Assembly (NCBI GenBank): GCA_002835675.1
Contig: PIZR01000002.1
Coordinates: forward strand, 1,031,878-1,095,877
Origin: Bacillus sp. BA3
Lineage (GTDB): Bacteria; Bacillota; Bacilli; Bacillales; DSM-1321
Direction: 5' to 3'
DNA length: 64,000 nucleotides
Shown here: in pieces, positions 33,431 to 43,002 of the stretch
Numbering within the stretch: the first letter of the stretch is position 1
Layout: every line of letters starts with the position of its first letter
Notes under the pieces: model-generated
What the model saw: only the letters and a program-made list of their open reading frames with translations
Database searches by the model: none
What the model was told of the DNA's origin: nothing
Translations under genes and position numbers: made by a program

Positions 33431-34747
33431 CTAAATGACTCCCAAGATTATCGCGGCTATTGTCATAACAGTGACAGTCCCTAATGCCCATTTCACGGCA
33501 AACCGCTGTAGATCCCCGAAGTCAGTGCCAACTAAACCTATTAGCAAATGTGCTGCGGCCACCAAAGGACTCAATACGTGTATCGGCTGCCCTATTAATG
33601 AAGCACGCCCTATTTCTGCGGCGCTAATTCCATAAGCATCAGCGGCTTGTGCGATAATAGGAAGTACGCCAAAATAGAATGCATTATTTGACATAAAGAA
33701 AGTAAAAGGGGCACTGGCATACGCAACAATAACCGGTAAAAATGGTCCGAAAGATTCCGGGATTAATGAGACCAACGTAATGGCCATTGCATCGATCATT
33801 TTCGTTCCAGACATGATGCCGGTAAAAATCCCGGCTGCAATGACAATTGAAACGACGGCTAATGCATTTTTCGAATGAACGGCGATTCGATCCTGCTGAT
33901 CTTTCAAATCAGGATAATTGACCAATAACGCAACGGCGAAAGCAATCATGAATAAAATGGTCAAAGACATAAAATCAATGATTAATGATGCCATGAGCAC
34001 AATCGTTAAAATGAAGTTGAACCAGACCAATTTCGGTCTGCGATAATCACGGGAGACCGTAGTTGCCGCTAACTCGGAATTGGCCTCCGAATTCATTTCA
34101 TTAGTGTGATTATGCTGGATCTCCACTACGCCCAATCTCTTTCGTTCCCCTTTTCCCAATATAAAAGCCACTACAAGAACCCAAATTAGGCCAAACCCCA
34201 TGACAGGAATCATCGGCAAGAACAATTCCGATGCGTCAAGGTTCAACGAGGCCATCGCCATAGCGGAAGCTCCGCCCCACGGTGTCATATTCATTACACC
34301 CATAGATAACATGGCTACAGTGGCTAATATTATTTTGTTCATGCCCAGACGCTTATAAAGGGGTAAAAGTGCTGAGACAGTAATGATGTAAGTAGTTGTC
34401 CCGTCCCCATCTAATGCGACGGTCATTGAGAGAATAGCGGTTCCTAAAACTATTTTTAATGGATCTCCTTTTACTATTTTCAATATTTTAGAAATAAGAG
34501 GATCAAATAAACCGGAATCTATCATTATTCCAAAATATAAAATCGCAAACAATATCATTATGGCTGTTGAAGCTATACCTTCAACACCATCCTGCATCAT
34601 GGGACCCAGCTCTGTAAAAAATCCTCCAATCACTCCAAATATGATTGGAACGAGCATAATGGCCACTAGTGCCGATAGTCGCTTCGACATAATTAAATAC
34701 ATGAATACTGCAATCATGGAAAATCCTAAAATGGATAACATCTTCAA
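33431..34747 (-). CDS. Second CitMHS-family metal-citrate symporter
   Basis: A 438-residue paralogue of the transporter at 18359-19651, with matching stretches (MTVALDGDGTTTYIITVSAL, MNMTPWGGASAMAMASL, GQPIHVLSPLVAAAHLLIG). An insertion of charged and Asn-rich residues around 205-225 separates the two halves. It lies downstream of its own two-component pair. A different metal-citrate preference, as known for B. subtilis CitM and CitH, is plausible but not shown. Confidence 0.87.
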   Translation of the reverse strand: MKMLSILGFSMIAVFMYLIMSKRLSALVAIMLVPIIFGVIGGFFTELGPMMQDGVEGIASTAIMILFAILYFGIMIDSGLFDPLISKILKIVKGDPLKIVLGTAILSMTVALDGDGTTTYIITVSALLPLYKRLGMNKIILATVAMLSMGVMNMTPWGGASAMAMASLNLDASELFLPMIPVMGFGLIWVLVVAFILGKGERKRLGVVEIQHNHTNEMNSEANSELAATTVSRDYRRPKLVWFNFILTIVLMASLIIDFMSLTILFMIAFAVALLVNYPDLKDQQDRIAVHSKNALAVVSIVIAAGIFTGIMSGTKMIDAMAITLVSLIPESFGPFLPVIVAYASAPFTFFMSNNAFYFGVLPIIAQAADAYGISAAEIGRASLIGQPIHVLSPLVAAAHLLIGLVGTDFGDLQRFAVKWALGTVTVMTIAAIILGVI

Positions 34748-34776
34748 GCCCCCTTCTGTTTATCACCATCTCGTTT

Positions 34777-34790
34777 TGACAGCGCTTTCT
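34777..34790. promoter_or_regulatory. cre-like site upstream of the second citrate transporter
   Basis: TGACAGCGCTTTCT fits the CcpA consensus except for the last base. It lies about 30 bases upstream of the start codon. Confidence 0.6.
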
Positions 34791-34843
34791 TTAGAGACTA
34801 TCATCCATTATGCCTTATTCACATATAAAGAAAGTAAAAAGAG

Positions 34844-34861
34844 TTTTTTTCATTTTTTTCA
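34844..34861. promoter_or_regulatory. Paired direct repeat upstream of the second citrate transporter
   Basis: TTTTTTTCA occurs twice without a gap, 97 bases upstream of the transporter start. It mirrors the TTGTGTTCA pair 106 bases upstream of citM. Because the sequence is low in complexity, the match alone is weak; the shared position is the main argument. Confidence 0.4.
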
Positions 34862-34872
34862 CGCCTAAAAAA

Positions 34873-34916
34873 GAAAAAATCCCATTGATGAAAACGAATT
34901 TCATCAACTGGGATTT
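34873..34916 (-). terminator. Terminator of the second cit two-component operon
   Basis: On the minus strand AAATCCCAGTTGATGAAA pairs with TTTCATCAATGGGATTT with one bulge and is followed by T-rich sequence. It overlaps the response-regulator stop codon. Confidence 0.85.
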
Positions 34917-35625
34917 ACATGTGTTTTATTTTATATTTTCTTTCAGGCCTTCCTATACCACCATATAAAACCTCAACTTCCATTTCATTACAAGAAACTA
35001 AATACTCCAGGTATCTTCGCATGGTTGAATAACTAATTCCAACGAGTTGACCTAGTTCATCAGCGTTTAAACTGCCATTGACGTTTTGAATCTTGCTTCT
35101 GACCATTTTCAAGGTATGTTTGTCAATTCCCTTGGGAAGAGAACTTATTTGGACATCATTTGCTGTATTTGAATTACTTATGGTCCGAAAAAGAGTATCC
35201 ACTTTATCTTGATTTACTAAATTGCCATTATGCAGCTGCCGTCTCGTCAGGTCGTATTGGTTGAGCGTCGCAAGAAGCTTATCAATAATGATCGGTTTTA
35301 TAAGGTAACCAAAAGCCCCTCCCCTAATCGCTTCACTGACTGTTTCGGTATCATTCGCGGCGGTGATCAGGATTACATCAATCCCCCGGTATTCCCTCCT
35401 AATTTCCCGAAGAAGGTCAATTCCATTCATATCAGGTAAAAAGATATCCAATAAAATTAAGTCCGGTTGTGCGGCATGCAGTATATTCAGCGCTTGCTTG
35501 CCTGTGCTAGCTGTAGCTATGACAGTGAATTGATCTAATTGATTCGTAAATTGTTTATATATATTCACTGCATTCTCATCATCTTCAACAATGACAACTG
35601 TAATCGGTCCTTTGGACATTCTCAC
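34915..35625 (-). CDS. Response regulator, CitT/DctR family (second system)
   Basis: A 236-residue paralogue of CitT. The receiver domain has EDDE and phospho-Asp in LILLDIFLPDMNG. The C-terminal HTH is NADELGQLVGISYSTMRRYL, with the same ending VLYGGIGRPERKYKI. It overlaps the kinase gene by four bases and should control the transporter at 33431. Confidence 0.87.
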   Translation of the reverse strand: MRMSKGPITVVIVEDDENAVNIYKQFTNQLDQFTVIATASTGKQALNILHAAQPDLILLDIFLPDMNGIDLLREIRREYRGIDVILITAANDTETVSEAIRGGAFGYLIKPIIIDKLLATLNQYDLTRRQLHNGNLVNQDKVDTLFRTISNSNTANDVQISSLPKGIDKHTLKMVRSKIQNVNGSLNADELGQLVGISYSTMRRYLEYLVSCNEMEVEVLYGGIGRPERKYKIKHM

Positions 35626-37232
35626 GCCTCCTTTTCTGCTTTTATATCCTTCGGGAAGACGATTGTAAATCTTGCTCCCCCCAAATAACTGCGATCAATA
35701 TAAATTTCACCGCTTAAAAGACCAATGGAGTTTTTTACAATGGCCAAGCCGATCCCATGATTTTCCCCATTTTTAGTCGTATAACCATCTGAAAAAATAA
35801 TATCTTCCATTGCATGAGGGATACCTGGACCGTTATCCTCGATATCAAATATGATTTCGTTTCCTAAATCCGTAAACGAAACTTTGACCTTTCCCCCACT
35901 TTTGTTCTTTTGCCGCGCTGCCTCCATCGCATTATCGATGACATTACCAATAACGGAAACCAAGTGATGGGAATCCTCAGGTTTTAATGTACTGTTTAAA
36001 TTGCTTTCCTGTTCTATTTCTAAAATAACCTGCAATTCTTTTGAACGGTTTATCTTTCCAAGTAAACAGGCGGCGATTAAAGGGTCTTTAACCGATGACA
36101 TAAGAAACGAAATGATATCTTGCCTCTCCCTCACTTCAGAAGAGATGATGTTCATTGCCCTATCATACTGTTTTAAACTAAGTAATCCATAAATGGTATT
36201 TAATTTATTTAAAAACTCATGATTTTGTGCCCGCATATTTTCTGAAAAGGCCTTGATTTCTGAAAATTCATTAGTTAATTGTTCAATTTCTGATACTGTT
36301 CTTATTGTTAAAACGATACCCCTGACGTCATTATGATTTAGGATCGGGGATAAATCCAAAATGTATAGCTGTTGGCCTAAAAGTAACTTACGATTGAACT
36401 GCCCCTCTTTTGTGCTGATTACCATTTTGATGAGTTTTTCTAAATGCCCATTTACAACTCTCTTTCCCACCATAAGCTGATGATCATGAAACAATTCACG
36501 TGCTCTTTTATTCATGGAAGTAACCTGTTTTTCAATATTAATCGTAACGGTAGCATATCGGATGGCATCAAGTGTCGCTTCCCTTTCCTGAAAAAGAAAA
36601 GAAATTTCCTCAGGCTCCAGACCTAAAATAAGCTTTTTTAAGCGTCGCGCTATAAATATTGCCCATAAGATTCCTACACTGATCGGGATAAGTGACAAAT
36701 GAATAATCTTCATTTTATAATTGGATATTTGATCTTGTACATTCTCTACCAAAAATCCTACAGATGAAACACCGATAACTTCCCCTTTATCATTCCAGAT
36801 AGGAGCCTTAGCTTTAATCGCTGGCCCCGATATCCCATTTCCTTGATAAATAATAGATTTGTGTTCATTGAGTACTGCATCATTACTAGTAGCCGTAGGC
36901 TTCCCAATATATTCTGGATTAGGATGAGAGTATCGAAGTCCTTTATGGTCCGCAATGGTTACATAATCTGCACCTGTTGTTTGACGAATCATTTCTGATA
37001 CGGGTTGAATCACCTCTGAGGGCTGTTCATCGTCAAATCCCTGGATGATCGTTGGATTTTGAGCCGCTAATTTGGCCACCGTCATTGCTTGCTTACCCAT
37101 ATGGTTTTCGACGATGTCTTCCAGCAGTGTAGAGAATAGGATGCTCACAAGTAAGGTACTGATAAAAACAACGAATATGATAAGTAATGTCATTTGAGTT
37201 AATAGGTTCACTCTAATTTTAAACATCCACAT
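35622..37232 (-). CDS. Sensor histidine kinase, CitS/DctS family (second system)
   Basis: A 536-residue kinase with the CitS layout: helix at about 12-34, extracytoplasmic sensor, second helix at about 180-198, PAS domain, phospho-His in RAQNHEFLNKLNTIYGLLSL, and ATPase motifs VIDNAMEA and DNGPGIPHAM. Sensor residues SHPNPEYIGKP correspond to SHPLASEIGKR in CitS, so a related tricarboxylate or dicarboxylate ligand is likely. Confidence 0.87.
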   Translation of the reverse strand: MWMFKIRVNLLTQMTLLIIFVVFISTLLVSILFSTLLEDIVENHMGKQAMTVAKLAAQNPTIIQGFDDEQPSEVIQPVSEMIRQTTGADYVTIADHKGLRYSHPNPEYIGKPTATSNDAVLNEHKSIIYQGNGISGPAIKAKAPIWNDKGEVIGVSSVGFLVENVQDQISNYKMKIIHLSLIPISVGILWAIFIARRLKKLILGLEPEEISFLFQEREATLDAIRYATVTINIEKQVTSMNKRARELFHDHQLMVGKRVVNGHLEKLIKMVISTKEGQFNRKLLLGQQLYILDLSPILNHNDVRGIVLTIRTVSEIEQLTNEFSEIKAFSENMRAQNHEFLNKLNTIYGLLSLKQYDRAMNIISSEVRERQDIISFLMSSVKDPLIAACLLGKINRSKELQVILEIEQESNLNSTLKPEDSHHLVSVIGNVIDNAMEAARQKNKSGGKVKVSFTDLGNEIIFDIEDNGPGIPHAMEDIIFSDGYTTKNGENHGIGLAIVKNSIGLLSGEIYIDRSYLGGARFTIVFPKDIKAEKEA

Positions 37233-37401
37233 GCCAAGCCTTTCCGTATTGATTGCTCATACTCGTATAGTATATTTCATCAAAACAATGATTTGTTTCT
37301 TATCAAATGGACTTGAATAAAATTTTGCAAAATCCTAAGTAACAAAACAGTTTAGTTATATTATGGTTGAGACTAGGCGGGAAATTTTTCCTTTACAAAG
37401 T

Positions 37402-37860
37402 TCACCTGGTTAATAGTTCTTCCCATTCTTCAAGTGATAGTTTTTCGGTAATATGCTTATATGCATCAGGGACTTTTATCGAACACATAAGTTCCAGACT
37501 ATTGCCATCGGGATCATTGAAATAGACGGAAGCGTTTCCTTGGTTCGGACGTACAAATGGTTCAATGGTTGTCCTTTTTCCAAAGGGGACGACTTCAATT
37601 TGCAAGGATTTGAGCCAAGTTAATGCATTTTTCATATTATCATAAGTTACCCGAAAGGCGATATGCCTTAGTGAAGGGTGGTATGGAGTTTGATATTCCT
37701 TCCCTTCCCATAAGCCGACCCAGCTTTTGTTTTCCTCGATCCAAAAGAAGGCAGTATCTTCATCCCTCCAAGCTAGTTTCAAGCCTATTTTCTTATAAAA
37801 ATCCATAGAGATCTCCAGGTTCTTGACTGGTAAATGGGCTTCATATAAACCTTCTATCAT
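37402..37860 (-). CDS. VOC-family (glyoxalase-like) protein
   Basis: A 152-residue single-module VOC protein. It begins MIEGLYEAHLPVKNLEISMD and has the metal-ligand type strands YHPSLRHIAFRV and YFNDPDGNSLELMC. Such proteins include fosfomycin-resistance enzymes, glyoxalases and dioxygenase-like enzymes; the substrate cannot be read from sequence. The ATG at 37860 follows AAGGAG by eight bases; 37890 is an alternative. It stands alone. Confidence 0.82.
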   Translation of the reverse strand: MIEGLYEAHLPVKNLEISMDFYKKIGLKLAWRDEDTAFFWIEENKSWVGLWEGKEYQTPYHPSLRHIAFRVTYDNMKNALTWLKSLQIEVVPFGKRTTIEPFVRPNQGNASVYFNDPDGNSLELMCSIKVPDAYKHITEKLSLEEWEELLTR

Positions 37861-37966
37861 ATTAGATTCTCCTTCTCCTATAACTTTCATTTTTACGAAT
37901 TATGATCTGCCAAACAAAATAATTCAAGAAACCGATCCTATTATCCTTCTAATTGGATATAGTAAA

Positions 37967-38008
37967 ACCCGAACAAGGACACGTCTCATTCGTGTCAATT
38001 ATTCGGGT
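37967..38008 (-). terminator. Terminator of the decayed binding-protein gene
   Basis: On the minus strand ACCCGAA pairs with TTCGGGT and an inner ACACG with CGTGT, followed by TTTTACT. It lies just after the stop codon of the remnant at 38036. Confidence 0.65.
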
Positions 38009-38035
38009 CATTTGTTCAGCATCCGCTTGGTCGGT

Positions 38036-38165
38036 TCAAAACTTCTCGGGATAGAGTCCTTCCGCTACTGTCCGTAAGGCTAGTGGTGCACGAATCCCTT
38101 CCGCGCCCGCTGAAAGAGGAAGCACGATGATTGCTTTATTTCGAATGGCCGGTACATCCGCCAGT
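38036..38165 (-). pseudogene. C-terminal remnant of an iron-siderophore type binding protein
   Basis: About 42 codons remain: SELADVPAIRNKAIIVLPLS, AGAEGIRAPLALRTVAEGLY, PEKF and a stop. The end looks like the C-terminal helix of Fe(III)-siderophore binding lipoproteins (consensus like ALKTIAEALHPDKF). No start, signal peptide or upstream part remains, and the GNAT gene begins where the rest should be. The original terminator is still present. Confidence 0.45.
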
Positions 38166-38195
38166 TCACTTTTATTTAAATAGAAGAAAATGGAT

Positions 38196-38705
38196 TTAAA
38201 GGTTCTTTCTATAATGGTAGAATGTTAGCTTTTGACCCGTATCCACACTATTTTCCTCATCAATCGAAATCCGTTCAAAACCGTTTTTCACTAAAACCTT
38301 TTGGGAAGCGATATTGTCGCTTGTAGTTTTGGCATGTATTTGAGTCACATTCAATTCCGGCGCAAGATTAACCAAAAGCTTTAAAGCTTCATTCGCAAAC
38401 CCTTTTTGCGTAAACGCTTCACCGATTCTATAACCGACATGAGCCGTACCATTAACGGTGTCGATATCCACAAGATTAATCCTGCCGACGATTATGCCTG
38501 AACCATCCTTAATCAAATAAAAAGAAGAGATAGCATCTTCTTGTTCTTTTAATAATTCCTTATGCCTGATTCCAAACGATCCAAAGCTATAATAATCATC
38601 TCCCCGGCCTGGGACCGTTTGCTCGAAAAACCTTCTATTATTGCATTCAAATGCAAATAACGCTTGTGCATCCTGTTCATTAAGCCTGTTAATGTATATA
38701 TCCAC
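38196..38705 (-). CDS. GNAT-family N-acetyltransferase (RimJ/RimL-like)
   Basis: A 169-residue acetyltransferase. Motif A for acetyl-CoA is around VGYRIGEAFTQKGFANEALK, followed by the NIASQKVLVKNGFE segment typical of RimJ/RimL enzymes. It starts with GTG after AAGGATG. The substrate is unknown. Confidence 0.87.
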   Translation of the reverse strand: MDIYINRLNEQDAQALFAFECNNRRFFEQTVPGRGDDYYSFGSFGIRHKELLKEQEDAISSFYLIKDGSGIIVGRINLVDIDTVNGTAHVGYRIGEAFTQKGFANEALKLLVNLAPELNVTQIHAKTTSDNIASQKVLVKNGFERISIDEENSVDTGQKLTFYHYRKNL

Positions 38706-39001
38706 TTATTCTTCATCCTTTCAAAAAAACGCTAAGCATACGCGGCCTGTTATATCATTCAAGAAAACCAAGTGCTTATCCTTCCTGATAATATATATAT
38801 AATGGAAGGATTTATTCCCAACTTGTTCCAGACACCATATTGTTCCCTCTAATTCAGTTCCTGAATAAAGATAAATACATGAATTACTTGAAAAGTCAAA
38901 AATAAATTATTTTCTTCTGGTAAAAAATCAACGGATGATGTATCATAGGCATCAGATATTTATTATTCTCATTTGGTTAATCGGAATTAGGAGGAATATA
39001 T

Positions 39002-40390
39002 ATGATTGGTTATGTGTTTTTAAATCTTGCCATAATGCTCGTTCTTTTAGGCGTATTATTTTACATGAATAAGAAGCATATTTCCTTTACAAAAAGGGTC
39101 TTTACTGGACTTGGTTTAGGGATTGTATTCGGACTTCTTTTGCAGTATTTCTATGAACCTCAGTCAGAAGCGATCGTTAAATCGGTCGATTGGTTTAACA
39201 TCGTAGGTTCAGGCTATGTCAAGTTCCTGCAAATGATCGTCATGCCGCTTGTCTTCATTTCGATCTTATCCGCATTCACAAGATTGAAACTGACTAGCAA
39301 TATTGGAAAGATCAGTGTCCTGATCATCGGAATCCTGCTTGGAACGACTGCGATTGCAGCAGCAGTCGGGATCACCTCGGCAACAGTATTCAATTTGGAA
39401 GCCGTTCAAATTGAGCAAGGGGAAGCGGAGTTAAGCCGCGGGGATCAAATATCGGAAACATACGGTACGATTCAGGATAAAACGATGCCTCAGCAAATCC
39501 TTGAGTTGATTCCGTCCAATCCGTTCCTTGATTTAACGGGTGCACGTCCGACATCAACCATTTCCGTTGTAATTTTTGCTGCATTTCTTGGGATTGCCTA
39601 TTTAGGGGTCAAAAGGAAACAGCCTGAACATGCTGAATTTTTTGCTAAAATAGTAGATACATTGCACAGCATCATCATGCGCGTAGTAACATTGATCCTG
39701 CGTTTAACACCTTACGGGATCTTGGCGATCATGACGAAGACTGTAGCTACGAGTGATTTGGATGCAATCCTGAAATTGGGGAAATTCGTCGGTGCCTCTT
39801 ATGTCGCCCTGATTGTCATGTTCCTCATCCATCTGTTATTGCTGATGCTTGCAGGATTGAATCCAATCGTATATTTGAGAAAAGCTTTCCCGGTATTATC
39901 ATTTGCCTTCACTTCAAGAACAAGTGCAGGAGCTCTGCCATTGAACATCCAGACACAGAAACAACTAGGGGTGTCCGAAGGTATTGCCAACTTTGCCGGA
40001 TCCTTCGGCTTGTCGATCGGTCAAAACGGCTGTGCCGGAATCTATCCGGCCATGTTAGCGGTCATGATCGCTCCAACGGTTGGGATCAACCCGCTAGATC
40101 CTTCCTTTATAGCCATGTTGATTGCCATCGTGGCCATTAGCTCATTCGGGGTTGCAGGTGTAGGCGGAGGAGCAACATTCGCTGCCATCCTAGTATTATC
40201 TGCAATGAACTTGCCAATCGCCTTGGCCGGTCTGCTGATTTCCGTCGAGCCATTGATCGATATGGGAAGAACGGCTGTGAATGTCAGCGGAAGCATGACT
40301 TCCGGTATTCTGACCAGTAAAATAACGGGCGACCTGGATAAGGAACAGTTCAGTGAAGAATCATCTTTGAAAATCGAAGCTGAAATGTAA
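39002..40390 (+). CDS. tcyP: L-cystine uptake symporter TcyP
   Basis: A 462-residue member of the dicarboxylate/amino acid:cation symporter (DAACS, SLC1-like) family, with the TcyP pattern FLQMIVMPLVFISILSAFTR, SFAFTSRTSAGALPLNIQTQ and FGLSIGQNGCAGIYPAMLAV. It imports cystine with a cation. GGAGG precedes the start. A terminator shared with the convergent PAP2 gene follows. In B. subtilis it is repressed by CymR; no operator was identified with confidence here. Confidence 0.94.
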   Translation: MIGYVFLNLAIMLVLLGVLFYMNKKHISFTKRVFTGLGLGIVFGLLLQYFYEPQSEAIVKSVDWFNIVGSGYVKFLQMIVMPLVFISILSAFTRLKLTSNIGKISVLIIGILLGTTAIAAAVGITSATVFNLEAVQIEQGEAELSRGDQISETYGTIQDKTMPQQILELIPSNPFLDLTGARPTSTISVVIFAAFLGIAYLGVKRKQPEHAEFFAKIVDTLHSIIMRVVTLILRLTPYGILAIMTKTVATSDLDAILKLGKFVGASYVALIVMFLIHLLLLMLAGLNPIVYLRKAFPVLSFAFTSRTSAGALPLNIQTQKQLGVSEGIANFAGSFGLSIGQNGCAGIYPAMLAVMIAPTVGINPLDPSFIAMLIAIVAISSFGVAGVGGGATFAAILVLSAMNLPIALAGLLISVEPLIDMGRTAVNVSGSMTSGILTSKITGDLDKEQFSEESSLKIEAEM

Positions 40391-40393
40391 AAT

Positions 40394-40434
40394 AAAAAAG
40401 CATCGGACTTCCATTGGAGGTTCGATGCTTTTTT
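40394..40434. terminator. Bidirectional terminator between tcyP and the PAP2 gene
   Basis: AAAAAGCATCG pairs with CGATGCTTTTT, with A and T tracts on both sides. Confidence 0.85.
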
Positions 40435-40442
40435 ACATATGG

Positions 40443-41099
40443 TCACTTTTTAATTTGCCTCGCTGTGTAATGATTGGCCTGAATAGCCGATAGTGCTTGG
40501 AACATATACTGGACAGCTGCATATACCCCGCATGCAAGGAGTATTCCTGCGAGTACATCCAATACAGCATGCTGTTTCGTAAATAGCGTCGAGAGGATGA
40601 TCAGTGTTCCGAATGCAGTGACACTGGCATACTCCCATTTGTGCTGTTCTTTCCGCTTATGGGCAACGATCATCATGATGAATGTAGTCAGTACATGTAT
40701 GCTGGGAAGACAGTTGACAGGTTGATCATGACTATAGACGAATCGCATTAAATGGGCAAAGATATCGTTACCCACCACTTCCGGACGCGGAACTGTCGTT
40801 TGCCAAAGGCAATATACAAGAAAACAGAAAAGTTTCCCCGATATCAAACTGCCTAATCCTACGAAATAGTGCTTTCGGTCAACAAAACAGTAGTAAATCA
40901 GCAATCCATAAATATACGGATACCAAAGTAAATAAGGAACGACAAATTCTTTAATAAAGGGAATCTCCCCATCTATTATAGTCGTAACATCGACAGCATG
41001 ACCTGAAGATTGATTGATGATTGAATAGATGGAACTAGTAATCACCAAAAGTATTAAATAATATAACGGGTGAAAGGATAGTAAGGAATTGTTTTTCAT
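40443..41099 (-). CDS. PAP2-superfamily membrane phosphatase-like protein
   Basis: A 218-residue protein with about six membrane helices. The PAP2 motifs are degenerate but visible: VPRPEVV, CLPSIHVLTT (His of motif 2) and KQHAVLDVLAG (His and Asp of motif 3). Such proteins dephosphorylate lipid phosphates or transfer lipid headgroups; the layout resembles the inositolphosphotransferase (Aur1/Ipt1-like) branch. It is a single gene facing tcyP. Confidence 0.82.
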   Translation of the reverse strand: MKNNSLLSFHPLYYLILLVITSSIYSIINQSSGHAVDVTTIIDGEIPFIKEFVVPYLLWYPYIYGLLIYYCFVDRKHYFVGLGSLISGKLFCFLVYCLWQTTVPRPEVVGNDIFAHLMRFVYSHDQPVNCLPSIHVLTTFIMMIVAHKRKEQHKWEYASVTAFGTLIILSTLFTKQHAVLDVLAGILLACGVYAAVQYMFQALSAIQANHYTARQIKK

Positions 41100-41327
41100 A
41101 GCTCGCTCCGACTTTCAATATATTGGTTTTTTTCCAAAGATTATTATACAACATTTTTCACTAGATTATCTCTTTAATTGCTAAAGTTAATGATTCCCAT
41201 GAACTAGTAAAATGGATATCTCTTACTTTTCATCAGACCATGAATACATAACGAAAGCCATGGCATATACCACGGCTTGAAACGGAAACTTATATGCGGG
41301 AAGGCAAAAGTGATCACTCCGCCTTCT

Positions 41328-42677
41328 CTAGATTTTGTTATGGCGTTTTTTCCATACATACGTTAAGGAAATGAAGATGTAGATGCAAAGTGTAATGATT
41401 GTAACGACTATGGATGTCGTGAAAATGATTCCGATCAGGATCGTTATTAAAGCGATGATCGCAGCCCAAGTCGTATACGGGAACCATTTTACCGAATAGG
41501 CACTTGTTTTTCCTGACTGTTGTTTACGTGATTTCAAATGGGCGAAAGCAATGATCAACCAGATGAATAATACGGTATATCCAAGAGAACCCATTAGGAA
41601 ATCGAAGGTCTTGCTTCCAGCAAATAAGGAAATCAGTACACCGCCATATAAAGCGGAAGTACACATTAATATTGCGGGAACAGGTACTTTCTTCTTGGAT
41701 AAACGGGAAAAGATTTTCGGAACGCGACCATCCACGGCTTGTGTATACAGAACGCGGGATGAACCATACAACCCGGAGTTCATCGATGAAATGATCGCTA
41801 ATAGAACAACGGCGTTCATGATATGGTCGGCACCAGGAATACCGATCATTTGAAAGACCATTACAAACGGACTTTCCTTCACTCCGTTTACTTCGTTCCA
41901 AGGAATTAAGCTAACGATGATGAAAAAAGGAATGATATAGAAAGAAATGATCCTGACCAATGTACTGCGAACGGCCTTTGGAACCACTTTTTCAGGATTT
42001 TTCGTTTCAGCTAATGTGACCCCGATGATTTCCGTACCGCCATATGAATAGATTACCACCAGCATCGCAGTGATCAAACCTGTCGATCCATTCGGAAAGA
42101 AACCTCCATGCTCGGTCAAGTTAGAAAAACCGACGGCTGTATGATCACCAAAAGTAACGAGCAGCAACAATAATCCAGCCATGATGAACACAATGATGAC
42201 GGTAATCTTAATTAAAGCAAGCCAGTACTCCGTTTCAGCAAAAACCTTTACCGACAGTAAGTTAACCGCAGTAACTAAAACCGAAACAGCTAATGCCAAT
42301 ATCCAGATTGGATATCCAGGCAGCCAATATTGAATGAAAATTGCCGCAACCACTGATTCGGCCGCGATATTCAATACCCACATTTTCCAATAAATCCAAT
42401 CCAGGAAATAGGCAGGATACTTTCCTAAAATCGATTGGACCAAATCCCTGAATGTTCGTGCACCGCTATTGCGGACCGCCATTTCAGCTAAACCTTGCAT
42501 GATGAATAATAGGATGATGCCTCCTATCAAGTACGCAATGATTACGGAAGGACCTGCCATATCAATGGCTGAACTGCTTCCTTTAAATAAACCTGCCCCG
42601 ATGGCACCTCCTAATGCCATCATCGTTATATGCCTTGAAGTCATTGTCCTCTGTAAATTCCGTTTGTCCGTTTCCAT
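41328..42677 (-). CDS. Amino acid permease under leucine T-box control (YvbW-like)
   Basis: A 449-residue APC-superfamily permease with about 12 helices. It has the family start TMTSRHITMMALGGAIGAGLF and the SYGGTEIIGVTLAETKNP segment. A complete T-box leader with a probable Leu (CUU) specifier lies directly upstream, as for B. subtilis yvbW, so leucine or a related branched-chain amino acid is the likely substrate. The T-box links uptake to uncharged tRNA-Leu. Confidence 0.86.
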   Translation of the reverse strand: METDKRNLQRTMTSRHITMMALGGAIGAGLFKGSSSAIDMAGPSVIIAYLIGGIILLFIMQGLAEMAVRNSGARTFRDLVQSILGKYPAYFLDWIYWKMWVLNIAAESVVAAIFIQYWLPGYPIWILALAVSVLVTAVNLLSVKVFAETEYWLALIKITVIIVFIMAGLLLLLVTFGDHTAVGFSNLTEHGGFFPNGSTGLITAMLVVIYSYGGTEIIGVTLAETKNPEKVVPKAVRSTLVRIISFYIIPFFIIVSLIPWNEVNGVKESPFVMVFQMIGIPGADHIMNAVVLLAIISSMNSGLYGSSRVLYTQAVDGRVPKIFSRLSKKKVPVPAILMCTSALYGGVLISLFAGSKTFDFLMGSLGYTVLFIWLIIAFAHLKSRKQQSGKTSAYSVKWFPYTTWAAIIALITILIGIIFTTSIVVTIITLCIYIFISLTYVWKKRHNKI

Positions 42678-42697
42678 ATCCTTACCTCCCCAAAATC

Positions 42698-42970
42698 AAA
42701 AAAAGCATATCGTCTCTTCCTTCATAATCAAATGAAGAAAGAGACGATATGCCTTAAGCTTACCGCGGTACCACTCTTATTGGCTCTCTTTTAGAACCCT
42801 GCTTTAAAAACCTTGTAACGAAGGTCAATCGTTAAAACAAAAGAATGGAATCATTCCTATCTTTCGCTTTACCACTCCCAGGCAAGTTCAAAGTATCATT
42901 GGACTGCGTTGCACCAACCCGCAGCTCTCTTCACCGAATAATGAGCTTTTACTACTCCTGATCATTGCGT
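42698..42970 (-). ncRNA. T-box leader, leucine type
   Basis: On the minus strand the leader has AGTAGTAAAAGC and AGAGAGCTGCGGGTTGGTGC in stem I, the specifier loop segment GAA-CTT-GCC (CTT at 42884-42886, a Leu codon), the T-box core AGAGTGGTACCGCGG (42762-42777) and a terminator whose stem GCATATCGTCTCTT pairs with its complement before seven T (42698-42752). An uncharged tRNA would stabilise the antiterminator. The specifier reading is by alignment to known leaders and is fairly sure. Confidence 0.9.
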
Positions 42971-43002
42971 TTCAAAAATTATATCTGAATATTTTTAATA
43001 AT

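Noticed and set aside
38778..38811. Hairpin ATCCTTCC...GGAAGGAT upstream of tcyP as a riboswitch
   Set aside because: Only one simple stem with a long AT loop; no known riboswitch core such as S-box or T-box was seen.
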